Made by a program: the position numbers and the translations under genes. Below, piece by piece: positions 1-7,512 of a stretch of 64,000 bases of DNA. The DNA is taken from assembly GCA_963787415.1 (NCBI GenBank), contig CAWBCO010000002.1, positions 310,001-374,000 on the forward strand, read 5' to 3'. The notes beneath the pieces are model-generated. The model worked only from the letters and a program-made list of their open reading frames with translations, did not search any database and was not told where the DNA came from. The DNA is from CAVUWL01 sp963787415. Lineage in GTDB: Bacteria > Actinomycetota > Thermoleophilia > Solirubrobacterales > 70-9. The first letter of the stretch is position 1. Each line of letters starts with the position of its first letter.

Positions 1-283
1 CGTCCGGTTCGACGCGCTCATAACTCGCCGTGCCGCGCGCTACCTCCAAACGCTGCAGGAGTTCGAGCTGCTCGAGCTGCTCGAGCGCGCGGTAGATACT
101 GGCCCGCCCCACTCCCGCCCTGCGCCGTCGCAGCCCGTCCTCAAGCTCCAAGGCGGTCACGGCGCAGCCCTGCTCGGCGAGGGCCTCGACCACCGCGGTG
201 CGAGCTCCGCCCCGGCGGTAGCCAGCGCCCTGCAGGACTGCGAGGGCGTGTTCGGACCAGGGCGTCTGGGTCGCTGACGTCAT
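1..283 (-). CDS. zur: Fur-family metalloregulator, probably Zur (3' end cut by window)
   Basis: About 94 residues are visible before the window edge removes the C-terminal metal-binding and dimerisation part. The visible part is the winged-helix DNA-binding domain of Fur proteins. It has a GYRRGGARTAVVEAL helix near residue 20 and the ASIYRALEQLEQLELLQRL recognition-helix region followed by a wing. The ATG overlaps the stop of the upstream permease as ATGA, so it is the last gene of a znuA-C-B-B operon. Fur-family repressors linked to TroA-type ABC operons are normally zinc (Zur) or manganese regulators; zinc is inferred from the neighbours. A 15-bp 7-1-7 palindrome upstream of the binding-protein gene is the likely operator. 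Confidence 0.82.
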   Translation of the reverse strand, partial: MTSATQTPWSEHALAVLQGAGYRRGGARTAVVEALAEQGCAVTALELEDGLRRRRAGVGRASIYRALEQLEQLELLQRLEVARGTASYERVEPD

Positions 284-1152
284 ACCGTCGATCCTAGAGA
301 TTGCGGCGCTCGTGTCCGACGAAATCGCGTCCGACCCGCCGCCCACAACCGCCCGAAAACATAGGCGGCGGCGCTGGCGGTGCCGACGAAGAAGCCGACC
401 GGGTAATTGGTTTCATAGGACGCGGCGATCGCGAACCAGACGATCAAAAGCGCGATCGCGACGGAGAGCGCCATCGCCAGCGACGGTCTGTCGGTAAGAG
501 ACCGTGCCGCGGCGGGCGCGCCGATCATTAGGCTGAAAATCAGTAGCGTGCCGACCACCGGGACCGTCATCGCCGTGGCCAAGGCCAGCACGAGCAGAAA
601 CTCCATCTCCATTTTGAAGCTGCCCACTCCACGCGCCTCGCCGACATCGGGCAGGACCGAAGAGAGTAAAAGCGGCCGGTAAAGAAGCGCAATGGCAAGC
701 ACGCAGAGCGCACCGAGGATCGCCGTCGGACCCACCGCGTTGGAGCTGATCCCGAGCACCTCCCCGAAGAGCAGCGAGTAGACCTCGGGCGCGTACTCAC
801 TGCTGAAGCTGAGGAAGAGTGCACCGAGGGCAAGCATCATCACCAGCATCAGCGCGGTCACCGCGTCGTGGCGGCCACGGCGACCGAGCAGGCCGATCCC
901 AAGCGCCCCGGCGAGGGAGAAGACACCGAGGCCGAGCAAGGTGCTGATCCCGATCAGGCTCGCTCCGGCGGCGCCGGCGAAGGAGCCGTTGGGGATCGCA
1001 TGGGCCGCGAAAGCCGACCCGCGCAAGACGGTGAAGAAACCGACCACGCCGGCTACCACCGCGACGATGCTGGCGACCGTCCAGGCGTTGACCATGAACC
1101 CCGAGAACACCGAGCCGCCTCTAACTTTCCGCTGCTGGCTTGGCGGGCGCAT
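280..1152 (-). CDS. znuB: ABC-3 family metal transporter permease (second permease of the operon)
   Basis: A 290-residue polytopic membrane protein with about eight hydrophobic helices, of the ZnuB/TroC (ABC-3) type. It has the usual VLRGSAFAAHAI segment after helix 1 and the LLYRPLLLSS loop in the middle. It would form half of the membrane channel through which the metal released by the binding lipoprotein enters the cell. It follows a paralogous permease, so the pump may be a heterodimer. The first ATG overlaps the previous gene by 32 nt. An ATG at 1095 (residue 20) would leave a 25-nt gap and is an equally good start. Its stop overlaps the regulator's start by 4 nt. Confidence 0.88.
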   Translation of the reverse strand: MRPPSQQRKVRGGSVFSGFMVNAWTVASIVAVVAGVVGFFTVLRGSAFAAHAIPNGSFAGAAGASLIGISTLLGLGVFSLAGALGIGLLGRRGRHDAVTALMLVMMLALGALFLSFSSEYAPEVYSLLFGEVLGISSNAVGPTAILGALCVLAIALLYRPLLLSSVLPDVGEARGVGSFKMEMEFLLVLALATAMTVPVVGTLLIFSLMIGAPAAARSLTDRPSLAMALSVAIALLIVWFAIAASYETNYPVGFFVGTASAAAYVFGRLWAAGRTRFRRTRAPQSLGSTV

Positions 1153-2053
1153 CCGCAGACGCTAGACGGCGTTCTTCTTGTCGGGAGCGACGGCGCCGCC
1201 AGCCCTCGGGCAACCCCGAGAGCAGGTAGAGGGTGAAGATAAGAGCGACGACGAAGAAGCTGACCGGCCAACCATGTTCGTAGGGTGGCCAGTGGTAGCT
1301 GTCATATGCGAGCACGATGCCGAGCCAGGTCGCTCCGCTGCCGATCCCAGCCGCGGCCAGCATCGCGCGCACGGGCCGCTCGGTCAGCCGCAGCGCGGTG
1401 GCGGCTGGTCCGATCAGGAGCGCAGTGCTGAGAATCGTCCCGATCGTGATTGCCGCCAGGGCAGTGGCGAGGGCCAGGGCCAGCAGGTAAATGGCACCGA
1501 CCGCACGCACGGGGATCCCCCGCGCCGCGGCCATCTCCGGGCTCACCGTACTCAGCAACAGCGGACGGTAGAGCAGCGCGATCAGGGCCACGGCGAGTGT
1601 GGCGAGGATGACCACTGCCGGGATCGTCGAGCTCGAGATCGCGAAGATCGAGCCGAACAGGATCGTCACCGTCGCACCGCTGGCATTGTGGTAAGTGGTG
1701 TCGAGGTAGAGGAAGAGCGCTGCCAAGCCGATCCCCGCTCCAAGGACGATTCCCGTCGCAAGGTCGCGGCCACGGGCGCGCTGGATCCCGATCAGCTCCA
1801 TCGCGCCCGCGGCAGCGACGTCGATCGCGACGAATCCTGTGAGCGGACCGACCCCGACCAGGTAGGCGGCCGAGCCGCCGGTGGTACCGATGTCCCCGAG
1901 CGCCTCGCCTGCAAAGGACTGCCCCCGCATCACGGTAAAGACCCCAACCACGGCGGCGACGATCGCCACCGCGGCCCCGATTGCAAGGGCGACGTGGACC
2001 GCTTCGTTTTCGAAGAATCCGGAAGCGAAGACCGGGCTAAGGGTGTCGTTCAC
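1121..2053 (-). CDS. znuB: ABC-3 family metal transporter permease (first permease of the operon)
   Basis: A 310-residue integral membrane protein of the ABC-3 (ZnuB/MntB/TroD) family, with the FTVMRGQSFAGEALG motif after the first helix and an LLYRPLLLSTVSPEMAAARG loop. The C-terminal tail is basic and cytoplasmic (EGWRRRRSRQ). It partners the ATPase directly upstream, with which it shares a 4-nt ATGA overlap, and the second permease downstream. Two non-identical permeases in one metal ABC operon are common in Actinobacteria and in mts/troCD-type systems. Zinc rather than manganese is inferred only from operon logic. Confidence 0.9.
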   Translation of the reverse strand: MNDTLSPVFASGFFENEAVHVALAIGAAVAIVAAVVGVFTVMRGQSFAGEALGDIGTTGGSAAYLVGVGPLTGFVAIDVAAAGAMELIGIQRARGRDLATGIVLGAGIGLAALFLYLDTTYHNASGATVTILFGSIFAISSSTIPAVVILATLAVALIALLYRPLLLSTVSPEMAAARGIPVRAVGAIYLLALALATALAAITIGTILSTALLIGPAATALRLTERPVRAMLAAAGIGSGATWLGIVLAYDSYHWPPYEHGWPVSFFVVALIFTLYLLSGLPEGWRRRRSRQEERRLASADAPAKPAAES

Positions 2054-2874
2054 GGCGCGGCCCCCGCGTCCTCGATTACCTCTTCGTGGCCGCGCAGATC
2101 GCTGTCCTCGCCGGCGCCGGCGACGATCAGCACCCGCCCGTGGACGTTCACCACGTCGACGTGGTGGCCGTAGAGCTCGCTCAGGACGTCGGCCCGCACG
2201 ACTTCCTCAGTGCTGCCGCTCGCCGCCCGGCCGGCAGCGAGATAAACGATCCTGTCCATGACCGGCAGCAGCGGGTTCATTTCGTGGGCGGAAATCAGCA
2301 CCGAGATCCCCTGTTCGCGGCAGATTCTGGCGAGCAACGCAACGACCTCTTGGGCGCTTCTCAAATCGAGGTTGGCGAGTGGCTCGTCCAGCAGCAGGAC
2401 TCGCGGCTCTGCGATTAGCGCGTGGGCGATCAGGATCCGCTGCTGCTCGCCGCCTGAGAGGCGCCCCACTCGCGTGTCGGCAAAGCTCTCGGCGTCGACC
2501 GCGGCCAGCATCCGCTCGACCAGCTCGCGGCGCCGCCGCGATGGCAGCGGCACTCCGAGCCGCTGTGCGTCGAGACCAAGCCCGACCAAATCGCGCCCGC
2601 GCATCGGCAGGTCTGGGTCGAGGAGGAACTTCTGCGGCACGTAGCCAAGCTGGCGATCGCGCCGTGAGCGGGGGCGTCCGCCGAGCAGGATGCGGCCATG
2701 GCTCAAAGGCTGCAGGCCGAGGATGGCCCGAAACAGTGTCGTCTTGCCAGCGCCATTGGAGCCGATCAGGCCGGTGAACTCACCGATGGCGATGTCGAAG
2801 TTCACGTGGTCGAGAATCTGACGCCCCGACATCCGGACAGCCAAATTCTTGACCGAGAGCACCCGCTCGCTCAC
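2050..2874 (-). CDS. znuC: Metal ABC transporter ATP-binding protein
   Basis: ABC ATPase that powers uptake. Walker A is GSNGAGKTT, the Q-loop region reads YVPQKF, the signature is LSGGEQQR, Walker B is VLLLDEP, and the switch histidine is in SAHEM. The frame is open to 2958, but the extra residues overlap the preceding gene and look non-coding. The GTG at 2874 (VSERVLSVKNLAV) has GGTGAG about 6 nt upstream and gives 274 aa, close to the usual ZnuC/TroB length. The C-terminal tail (ELYGHHVDVVNVHGRVLIV) is typical of zinc and manganese importers. It lies 14 bp after the binding-protein stop and overlaps the first permease by 4 nt. Confidence 0.9.
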   Translation of the reverse strand: MSERVLSVKNLAVRMSGRQILDHVNFDIAIGEFTGLIGSNGAGKTTLFRAILGLQPLSHGRILLGGRPRSRRDRQLGYVPQKFLLDPDLPMRGRDLVGLGLDAQRLGVPLPSRRRRELVERMLAAVDAESFADTRVGRLSGGEQQRILIAHALIAEPRVLLLDEPLANLDLRSAQEVVALLARICREQGISVLISAHEMNPLLPVMDRIVYLAAGRAASGSTEEVVRADVLSELYGHHVDVVNVHGRVLIVAGAGEDSDLRGHEEVIEDAGAAP

Positions 2875-2888
2875 CGGCACCTCACCAG

Positions 2889-3836
2889 CTAAAGCTTTTC
2901 CGTGGACTTGCCGTGGGCGACGGCTTCTTCGATTGCCTTCAGCTCGGCCAACATCCATTTTTGGTAGGTGAAGCCCGGCGGCATCGTCTCATAGACTCCG
3001 ACCACGGGCACGTTGTTTTCCGCGGCTGACTTGAGGAAGGTTTCGGTGACCGAGTCGGTCACCTGCTGGTTGTAGACGAAGACGTCCACTTTGTGGCCGG
3101 AGAAGAGGCCTTCCTGAAGGGCGACATCTTGGGGCGCTGGGTCGGTCCCGTTCATGATGTCGGCCTGCATGCTGAAGGGAGTCAGGTTCTTGACCCCGGC
3201 CGCTTCGAGCATGTAATCGGAAACCGGCTCGGTGGTGGCGACAGTGGTGTTTGGGTAGCGGGAGCTAAACTGCTTGAGCCCCTCCAGCCAGGGGTTCAGC
3301 GATTCGTTGAACTTCCGTTCGTTTTCCTTGAAGTAGGCCTTGTGCTTTGGCTGTAGCGCAGAGAAGTCGGCCACCAGCGCCTTGGCCACCGCGGGCATCG
3401 TTTCGGGCTTGTACCAGAGGTGGGGGTTGGGGGTCGAGTTTGGCAGGCCGAGCAGCTTCTGGACGTCTATCACCTTGCGCGAGGAGCTCGGCGTGGCTGA
3501 CTCGATCTTTTCCATGTAGTCGTCATAGCCGACGCCGTTTTGAACCACAAGGTTGGCCCCGCTGACCTCCTGAGCGACGCTCGGGCTCGCCTCGAAGCTG
3601 TGGGGATCGGTATTGGGGTTGCTCTCGATCGCGCTGGCATTGACGTATTTGCCACCGATCTGTTCGATCACGTTGGCGTACTGGTTCTCGGCCCCTACGG
3701 CGGTGATCCTTTCGGTTGAGACCGACGAGGAGGACGGGCTCGACGACGAGCTCCCGCCACAACCTATGACCCATACGGCGAGGAGCATCGCGAGCACGAG
3801 AAGCGAGGCGCTGAGGCGAAGGTGCGGTGTTGACAT
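2889..3836 (-). CDS. znuA: Metal ABC transporter substrate-binding lipoprotein (ZnuA/TroA family)
   Basis: A 315-residue cluster A-I binding protein. The signal peptide ends in a lipobox (VIGCGG), so it should be lipid-anchored outside the membrane. A serine-rich linker follows, then the TroA fold. Visible metal-ligand candidates are His in DPHSFEAS and His in NPHLWYKPE, plus the acidic TEPVSDYM segment. The His-rich loop of classical ZnuA is absent, so metal preference (Zn or Mn) is not settled by sequence. The chosen ATG has AGGAGACCTCC just upstream; the frame is open 21 codons further back but without a ribosome site. It is first in the minus-strand operon ending with the Fur-type regulator. 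Confidence 0.92.
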   Translation of the reverse strand: MSTPHLRLSASLLVLAMLLAVWVIGCGGSSSSSPSSSSVSTERITAVGAENQYANVIEQIGGKYVNASAIESNPNTDPHSFEASPSVAQEVSGANLVVQNGVGYDDYMEKIESATPSSSRKVIDVQKLLGLPNSTPNPHLWYKPETMPAVAKALVADFSALQPKHKAYFKENERKFNESLNPWLEGLKQFSSRYPNTTVATTEPVSDYMLEAAGVKNLTPFSMQADIMNGTDPAPQDVALQEGLFSGHKVDVFVYNQQVTDSVTETFLKSAAENNVPVVGVYETMPPGFTYQKWMLAELKAIEEAVAHGKSTEKL

Positions 3837-3910
3837 GGAGGTCTCCTGGTCGATTCGACCTTCGGGACCGGCGAGGAGAGCCCGCCGCATGCAGCGCACA
3901 CTACATGATT

Positions 3911-3925
3911 GAATGAGACTCGTTC
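3911..3925 (-). promoter_or_regulatory. Candidate Zur/Fur operator upstream of the metal-uptake operon
   Basis: GAATGAGACTCGTTC is a near-perfect 7-1-7 inverted repeat: 12 of 15 positions agree with its own reverse complement, read as GAAYGAG-W-CTCRTTC. Fur-superfamily boxes have this 7-1-7 geometry. It lies 75 nt upstream of the znuA start, where repressor binding would block the promoter, and the operon encodes a Fur-family protein. The assignment is inferred from shape and place. Confidence 0.5.
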
Positions 3926-4128
3926 TCTTCTATTCGGTTGAAGCTGGGACCGCTGGATTTCAGCTTCAGCCAGCGACGCCTGAAAAGGCAACGCCAGATA
4001 GGAGGCGCAAGGTGTGCAATGCGATCAGCTCGGCGAACGGGCAGAGCCGCGGCGGCTCAAAGAGCGACGGCCTGATCATCGATGTGCCCTGTTGAGTGTC
4101 CTAAGGCGCTGCAGCAATTTGCTGAGCG

Positions 4129-4590
4129 CTATAGCCAGCTAATCAAGCCCGATCTGCATCCCCCCCGGCCCAACTCCTGGGAGCGCTCAAGGCTCACCTC
4201 CCTATCAAGGTTCAGCTGAGCCTCTCTAAGAAGTCGCTGCGCCCGCTGGTCCTCGATACCCCCGGTCGGCTCGGCTCCCAACGCCCTAACCGGGTCGGTC
4301 ACCCTGTGCTCTTGTCGATAAACCTCGATCGCCTCCACCCCCCGATCCCAAGTCTTCCGCCTCTCCAGATCGCTGGGCGTTCCCCCAGCTCCTTTGTGAC
4401 GTAGGGGGTGGGGAAAGGCGGGCGGCGGTGACCGCCAGCTCGCGGCGCTCGGCGAGGATCTGGTTGACGATCGCCAACTCAACCGGCGCCATGTTCGTTT
4501 GCGGCTCCATTCTTCGCGCCTCGGCCAGTAACAACTCAAGGTGCTCGCGGCAGTTGGCCTCACGCACAATGGCGCGGGGCAATTCGCGCT
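4129..4590 (-). pseudogene. C-terminal remnant of a MobF/TrwC-type conjugative relaxase
   Basis: Two minus-strand frames join into one recognisable C-terminus. The first reads through AIVREANCREHLELLLAE and LAERRELAVTAARLSPPP. After a C5 run the sense passes to YVTKELGERP in another frame. It then moves to a third frame with ERRKTWDRGVEAIEVYRQEH and TDPVRALGAEP. The W-R-AI-YR-H-TDPxRALGPEP ending is characteristic of large actinobacterial TrwC-like relaxase/helicase proteins. At least two indels break it, and an in-frame stop at the upstream edge marks where the rest has been lost. It abuts an integrase fragment on the other strand, so this is debris of an integrated conjugative element. Confidence 0.6.
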
Positions 4591-4810
4591 ACGACACTTT
4601 TGCGTCTCGTGGCTCTTTAACGATCTGAAACTCCCGTCCCAAGATGTTACCCACCAGCTGGGCCATACCGACGGTGGTGTGCTGGCTCAGAAGCTTTACG
4701 GACACCCTTCGGAGCAGCTTGCTCGTGAACGGTTCAAGCGAGCTGTCGGAGGCAGCGGGCCTCGCGTCGTCGATATTACGGAGGCAGAGGAGAGGCAGGC
4801 CCAACCATGA
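4541..4810 (+). pseudogene. C-terminal remnant of a tyrosine recombinase (integrase)
   Basis: About 80 residues match the catalytic end of phage or ICE integrases. The box-II arginine is in FALRHFCVSWL, the LGHTDG histidine follows, and the nucleophilic tyrosine is in KLYGHPSEQLARERFKRA. The first catalytic arginine and the whole N-terminal core-binding part are missing; a stop lies 12 nt upstream of the first possible start, so the fragment cannot act alone. Its upstream end overlaps the antiparallel relaxase remnant, so two element ends have been brought together by deletion. Confidence 0.65.
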
Positions 4811-4973
4811 TTTCGCGTGCTGGTGCCGGTTGTCGCGCCAGCGTAACTAATCTCCGGCATCAGATGCAGAGCCAATGCGGCGCCCCTAAACAGGAGTCTG
4901 ATCAGAGTGACAAGGCGTCCGCGTTGCGCGGGGTCCACAAAGCAGCGCCGCCGGAACGTAAAATCACGCCGCC

Positions 4974-5351
4974 GTGGCCGATTCTCCCGACACCCCGCTT
5001 GGAGTCGTTGGCTGTCTTTTTGGCCTAGTAGTTCCCGAACCGACCTTCGAGGAAAGAGAGGAGGTTCGATGGGAGGCTCGCGCCAATCACTTTCAAGCGA
5101 AAATACGCGCGGTTGGCGGACGTCTCTACCTGACGGACCGACGATTGATCTTCACACCGACCAAGTTCGAGAAGAGGATTCGCGGACTGTTGTGGAGCAT
5201 GCGACTCGCCGACCTAGAGAGCGCGAAAGTTGGTTCAATGCGGTTCATCCAACTTCTTACAAAGGACGGCTCGCGGCAACGATTCGTCGTTTACGAAAAG
5301 GAAGCGGTAGTCGAAAAGCTCAATGCTGCGATTCACGGGACCGACCAATAA
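4974..5351 (+). CDS. Small PH/GRAM-like domain protein
   Basis: A 125-residue soluble protein without signal or membrane segment. The central part has the alternating strand pattern and GGRLYLTDRRLIFTPTKFEKR signature of bacterial PH/GRAM-type domains: a strand, a turn with TDRRLIF, then FVVYEKEAVVEKLNAAI as the C-terminal helix. Such domains bind lipids or proteins; no partner is visible. The GTG start (VADSPDTPLG) is chosen because it precedes the domain; there is no clear Shine-Dalgarno. It is one of the few apparently intact genes between the integrase ruin and the IS. Confidence 0.6.
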   Translation: MADSPDTPLGVVGCLFGLVVPEPTFEEREEVRWEARANHFQAKIRAVGGRLYLTDRRLIFTPTKFEKRIRGLLWSMRLADLESAKVGSMRFIQLLTKDGSRQRFVVYEKEAVVEKLNAAIHGTDQ

Positions 5352-5578
5352 TGTTTCGGAAGACAGGGTCGTGTCCCGCCATATCCGGTGGGTTATTTCC
5401 TCCGCGAGAGCCGTTTTGAGAACCAGCGAACACAGCCAGAGTCTAATAACGGCCTTCGAGTGATGGTCTTTGGGTAGCTTTTGTGCGAGACCCAGGGTGT
5501 CAGCGGAAGCCACGGATACAGCACGCAATGAAGAGCGCCGCTTTCGGTAAAGGAGGACTTGAGATCCATTTCGCGTGA

Positions 5579-5788
5579 CTATGACTTGATCGTGTAGGCA
5601 TCACTGAGTTCGTGCTTCAATATGTGGGAGTCAAAGCGGCCGACCAGTAACGTCGCATTAGCGGCCATGTTGGAATAGCCTGCAAACGCCAATAGTCGTT
5701 CATCGGTCGGGGCAAATTTGAGCAGATACCTCACCACACAAATCAAAGCAGGCGATGAGGCATCGGTAAGACCGTGCTCCTCGAACAT
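5579..5788 (-). CDS. Hypothetical 69-aa protein
   Basis: An ATG-started frame (MFEEHGLTDASSPALICVV) whose composition looks protein-like (helical stretches, TDERLLAFAGYSNM), but with no recognised family and only a GGAGA directly against the ATG. It lies in a low-density stretch among pseudogenes, so it may be another fragment or not a gene at all. Confidence 0.25.
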   Translation of the reverse strand: MFEEHGLTDASSPALICVVRYLLKFAPTDERLLAFAGYSNMAANATLLVGRFDSHILKHELSDAYTIKS

Positions 5789-5847
5789 TCTCCGATCGGC
5801 CCCCTGACCTTTGCTCTTATGGTTGAAAGTCAGGCGGGAGGCTATCC

Positions 5848-6330
5848 ATGGATCCCAGTCAATCCTGGGACCGGAGAGGGCCCGCGCTAGCAGTGTCTGC
5901 CTTGATCCTGCTCACCGCATTTGCCTTACCGGCGGGGTCATTTGGGCAGACTCCCAGGCAAAGGACAAATCTCGACTGGTCGGGCTACGCCGTGACCGCC
6001 CGGTCTCCAATCCGGCAGATTCGTGGCGCCTGGACGGAGCCTTCACTTACATGTCGGCAGCGGTGGTCTAGCTCGGCTTTGGGGCGACCTCGGGAGTTTA
6101 AGAAACGCAGCCATCTACTTGAACGATTGGTACCGAGGCAAGGTGCCAATTCGGTCCCCCGGAAGTGCATGCCTTCTACGCTTTAGCCAGTGCGGCTGGT
6201 TGGGCGATTGGACCTCGAGGTGCGCCAAGTGATCAGCTCGAGGCGAGCGTCGGGTCGTGGTGCGCAGGGGTTCGCTGAGTCGCTTTGACGTCACGACCAT
6301 GAGGATCGTGCCAGGAGCCGTTGGAGGGGA
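5848..6330 (+). pseudogene. Decayed G1-family (eqolisin-like) secreted peptidase
   Basis: The start codes a signal peptide (ALILLTAFALPAGSFG) followed by LDWSGYAVTA, then IRGAWTEPSLTC, the hallmark opening of bacterial G1-type peptidases (WSGY, then GSWTxPxxxC). Downstream the sense continues in other frames with stops: SAAVV-stop-LGFGATSGV corresponds to the xVWxGLGG block, with the Trp codon apparently changed to TAG. GAPSDQLEASV further on corresponds to the PGDQIxASV block. No frame is intact, so the gene is dead. The family assignment rests on the order and spacing of these blocks. Confidence 0.5.
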
Positions 6331-6372
6331 ATTGATCAAGTCAGTTTGGAGTCGGCCCTATTGCTCCCGGTT

Positions 6373-7155
6373 CTACGTCTTCCTGTGACGCTTTTCGAAC
6401 GTCGGCGAGAGATTCCAGCTGAAGTTTGCCGTACCCACCGGTTCGGTGTCGCTGGAACAACCCACCGCGATCACTGAGTGGCACAGCGCGAGCGTGGCGA
6501 ATTCGGTCATCCAGCCGCCACTGAAGTCAAAGCAGGGCTCTGGCGCCGTCTCGTCGGGGCAGCTGAGGTAAGCCGGGAGCGGGCGGGTCTGGGAAAGATG
6601 CAACGAGTCGGGCACGGAAAGCGGACCACTGGACGCCGACGCCCCCACCGATGGAGGAGGTTTGACCTCTTCGTCCCCGCTGAATTCGGTCGTTACCCCA
6701 TAGCCGACCGTGATCTCGTACCTGCATGTGTTCTTTCGGTGATCGATTATGTTCCGTAATCCGGAAGGTCGTTTATCACTGGACCGTTGTAATGCTCTTG
6801 AGCGGTGAACCCGTCGCCGCTGTTGTTGAAGCCGTCTCCAACCGAGACGTTGCCGCCCGTTGCCCTTCCGTTAAAGAGGGTGTCCTTCTTACCAAGGTCC
6901 ACCTCGTCCAGGTTGCGCTTCAGCCCAGTTGCAACGCGGTTCAGCGTGATTGTCTCTGTCCGCCTTCGCCGGGTCTACCCCCGATGCCGCCGCGGCAAAT
7001 ACCATGTGGACGGAGCCGTGGAAGGACTTGACTCCCGCGAGGGAGGCGCACGCCCCGGCGCCGGCAGGCGCGCCCGCGCAGACCGCCATCGACACGCAGA
7101 AGCCAAGAGTCAGCCTGAGCGTCCAGGCGCGACGGCGGGATCTCGTGATAGGCAT
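6373..7155 (-). pseudogene. Secreted protein of unknown function with two compensating frameshifts
   Basis: The first frame starts with a clean signal peptide (MPITRSRRRAWTLRLTLGF, then an AGAPAGAGA cleavage region) and reads to SGVDPAKAD. Between about 6965 and 6750 the sense lies in a second frame (TITLNRVATGLKRN, KKDTLFNGRATGGNVSVGDG, GPVINDLPDYGT). It then returns to the first frame (CRYEITVGYGVTTEFSGDEE through to FSWNLSPTFEKRHRKT). All three parts look protein-like and join into roughly 260 residues, so the gene was whole recently, or has two sequencing errors. The Gly/Asn-rich middle suggests an extracellular protein. No family is recognised. Confidence 0.5.
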
Positions 7156-7420
7156 GTGGCCGGCGGCGATCGACAGAACGGGATTGAATCCTCCGCGTAG
7201 GCGCATGGTCCGCGACTATGCCCGTTTAAGCCCTAGGCGTCCAGTGGACCGGACTCTGGTTTTTATCGTCCTCAGCACCTCCACTGAAACGATGAGTGGC
7301 GCTTCCCATTCGATTTGGTACCTGCTTTCTGAATCGGCGCGCCTCGAATGGCACCGCAGCTTGTCCGGGCCTCGCTCGCTGCAAGCGGCTGTTCTAGCCC
7401 CGATCCTGCACCAAGGTGAA

Positions 7421-7443
7421 GCGCCCCGGGTCTCCCGGGGCGC
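7421..7443 (+). terminator. Perfect hairpin just inside the IS left end
   Basis: GCGCCCCGGG, loop TCT, CCCGGGGCGC: a 10-bp perfect GC stem 70 nt before the transposase start, without a T run. Many IS elements carry such stems to block read-through transcription from outside or to hide the transposase ribosome site. This one lies upstream of the AGGAGG at 7500-7505, so blocking external transcription is the likelier role. Confidence 0.45.
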
Positions 7444-7512
7444 TGTTTCCGCCGCCTGAGCGGCGATTCTTCGGCTGTCGAAGGACGAAGATCGAACTCA
7501 GGAGGTTTCACC

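Noticed and set aside
1178..2173. 331-aa open frame antisense to the zinc permease
   Set aside because: Arg/Asp/His-rich, no family, lies exactly opposite a well-supported permease.
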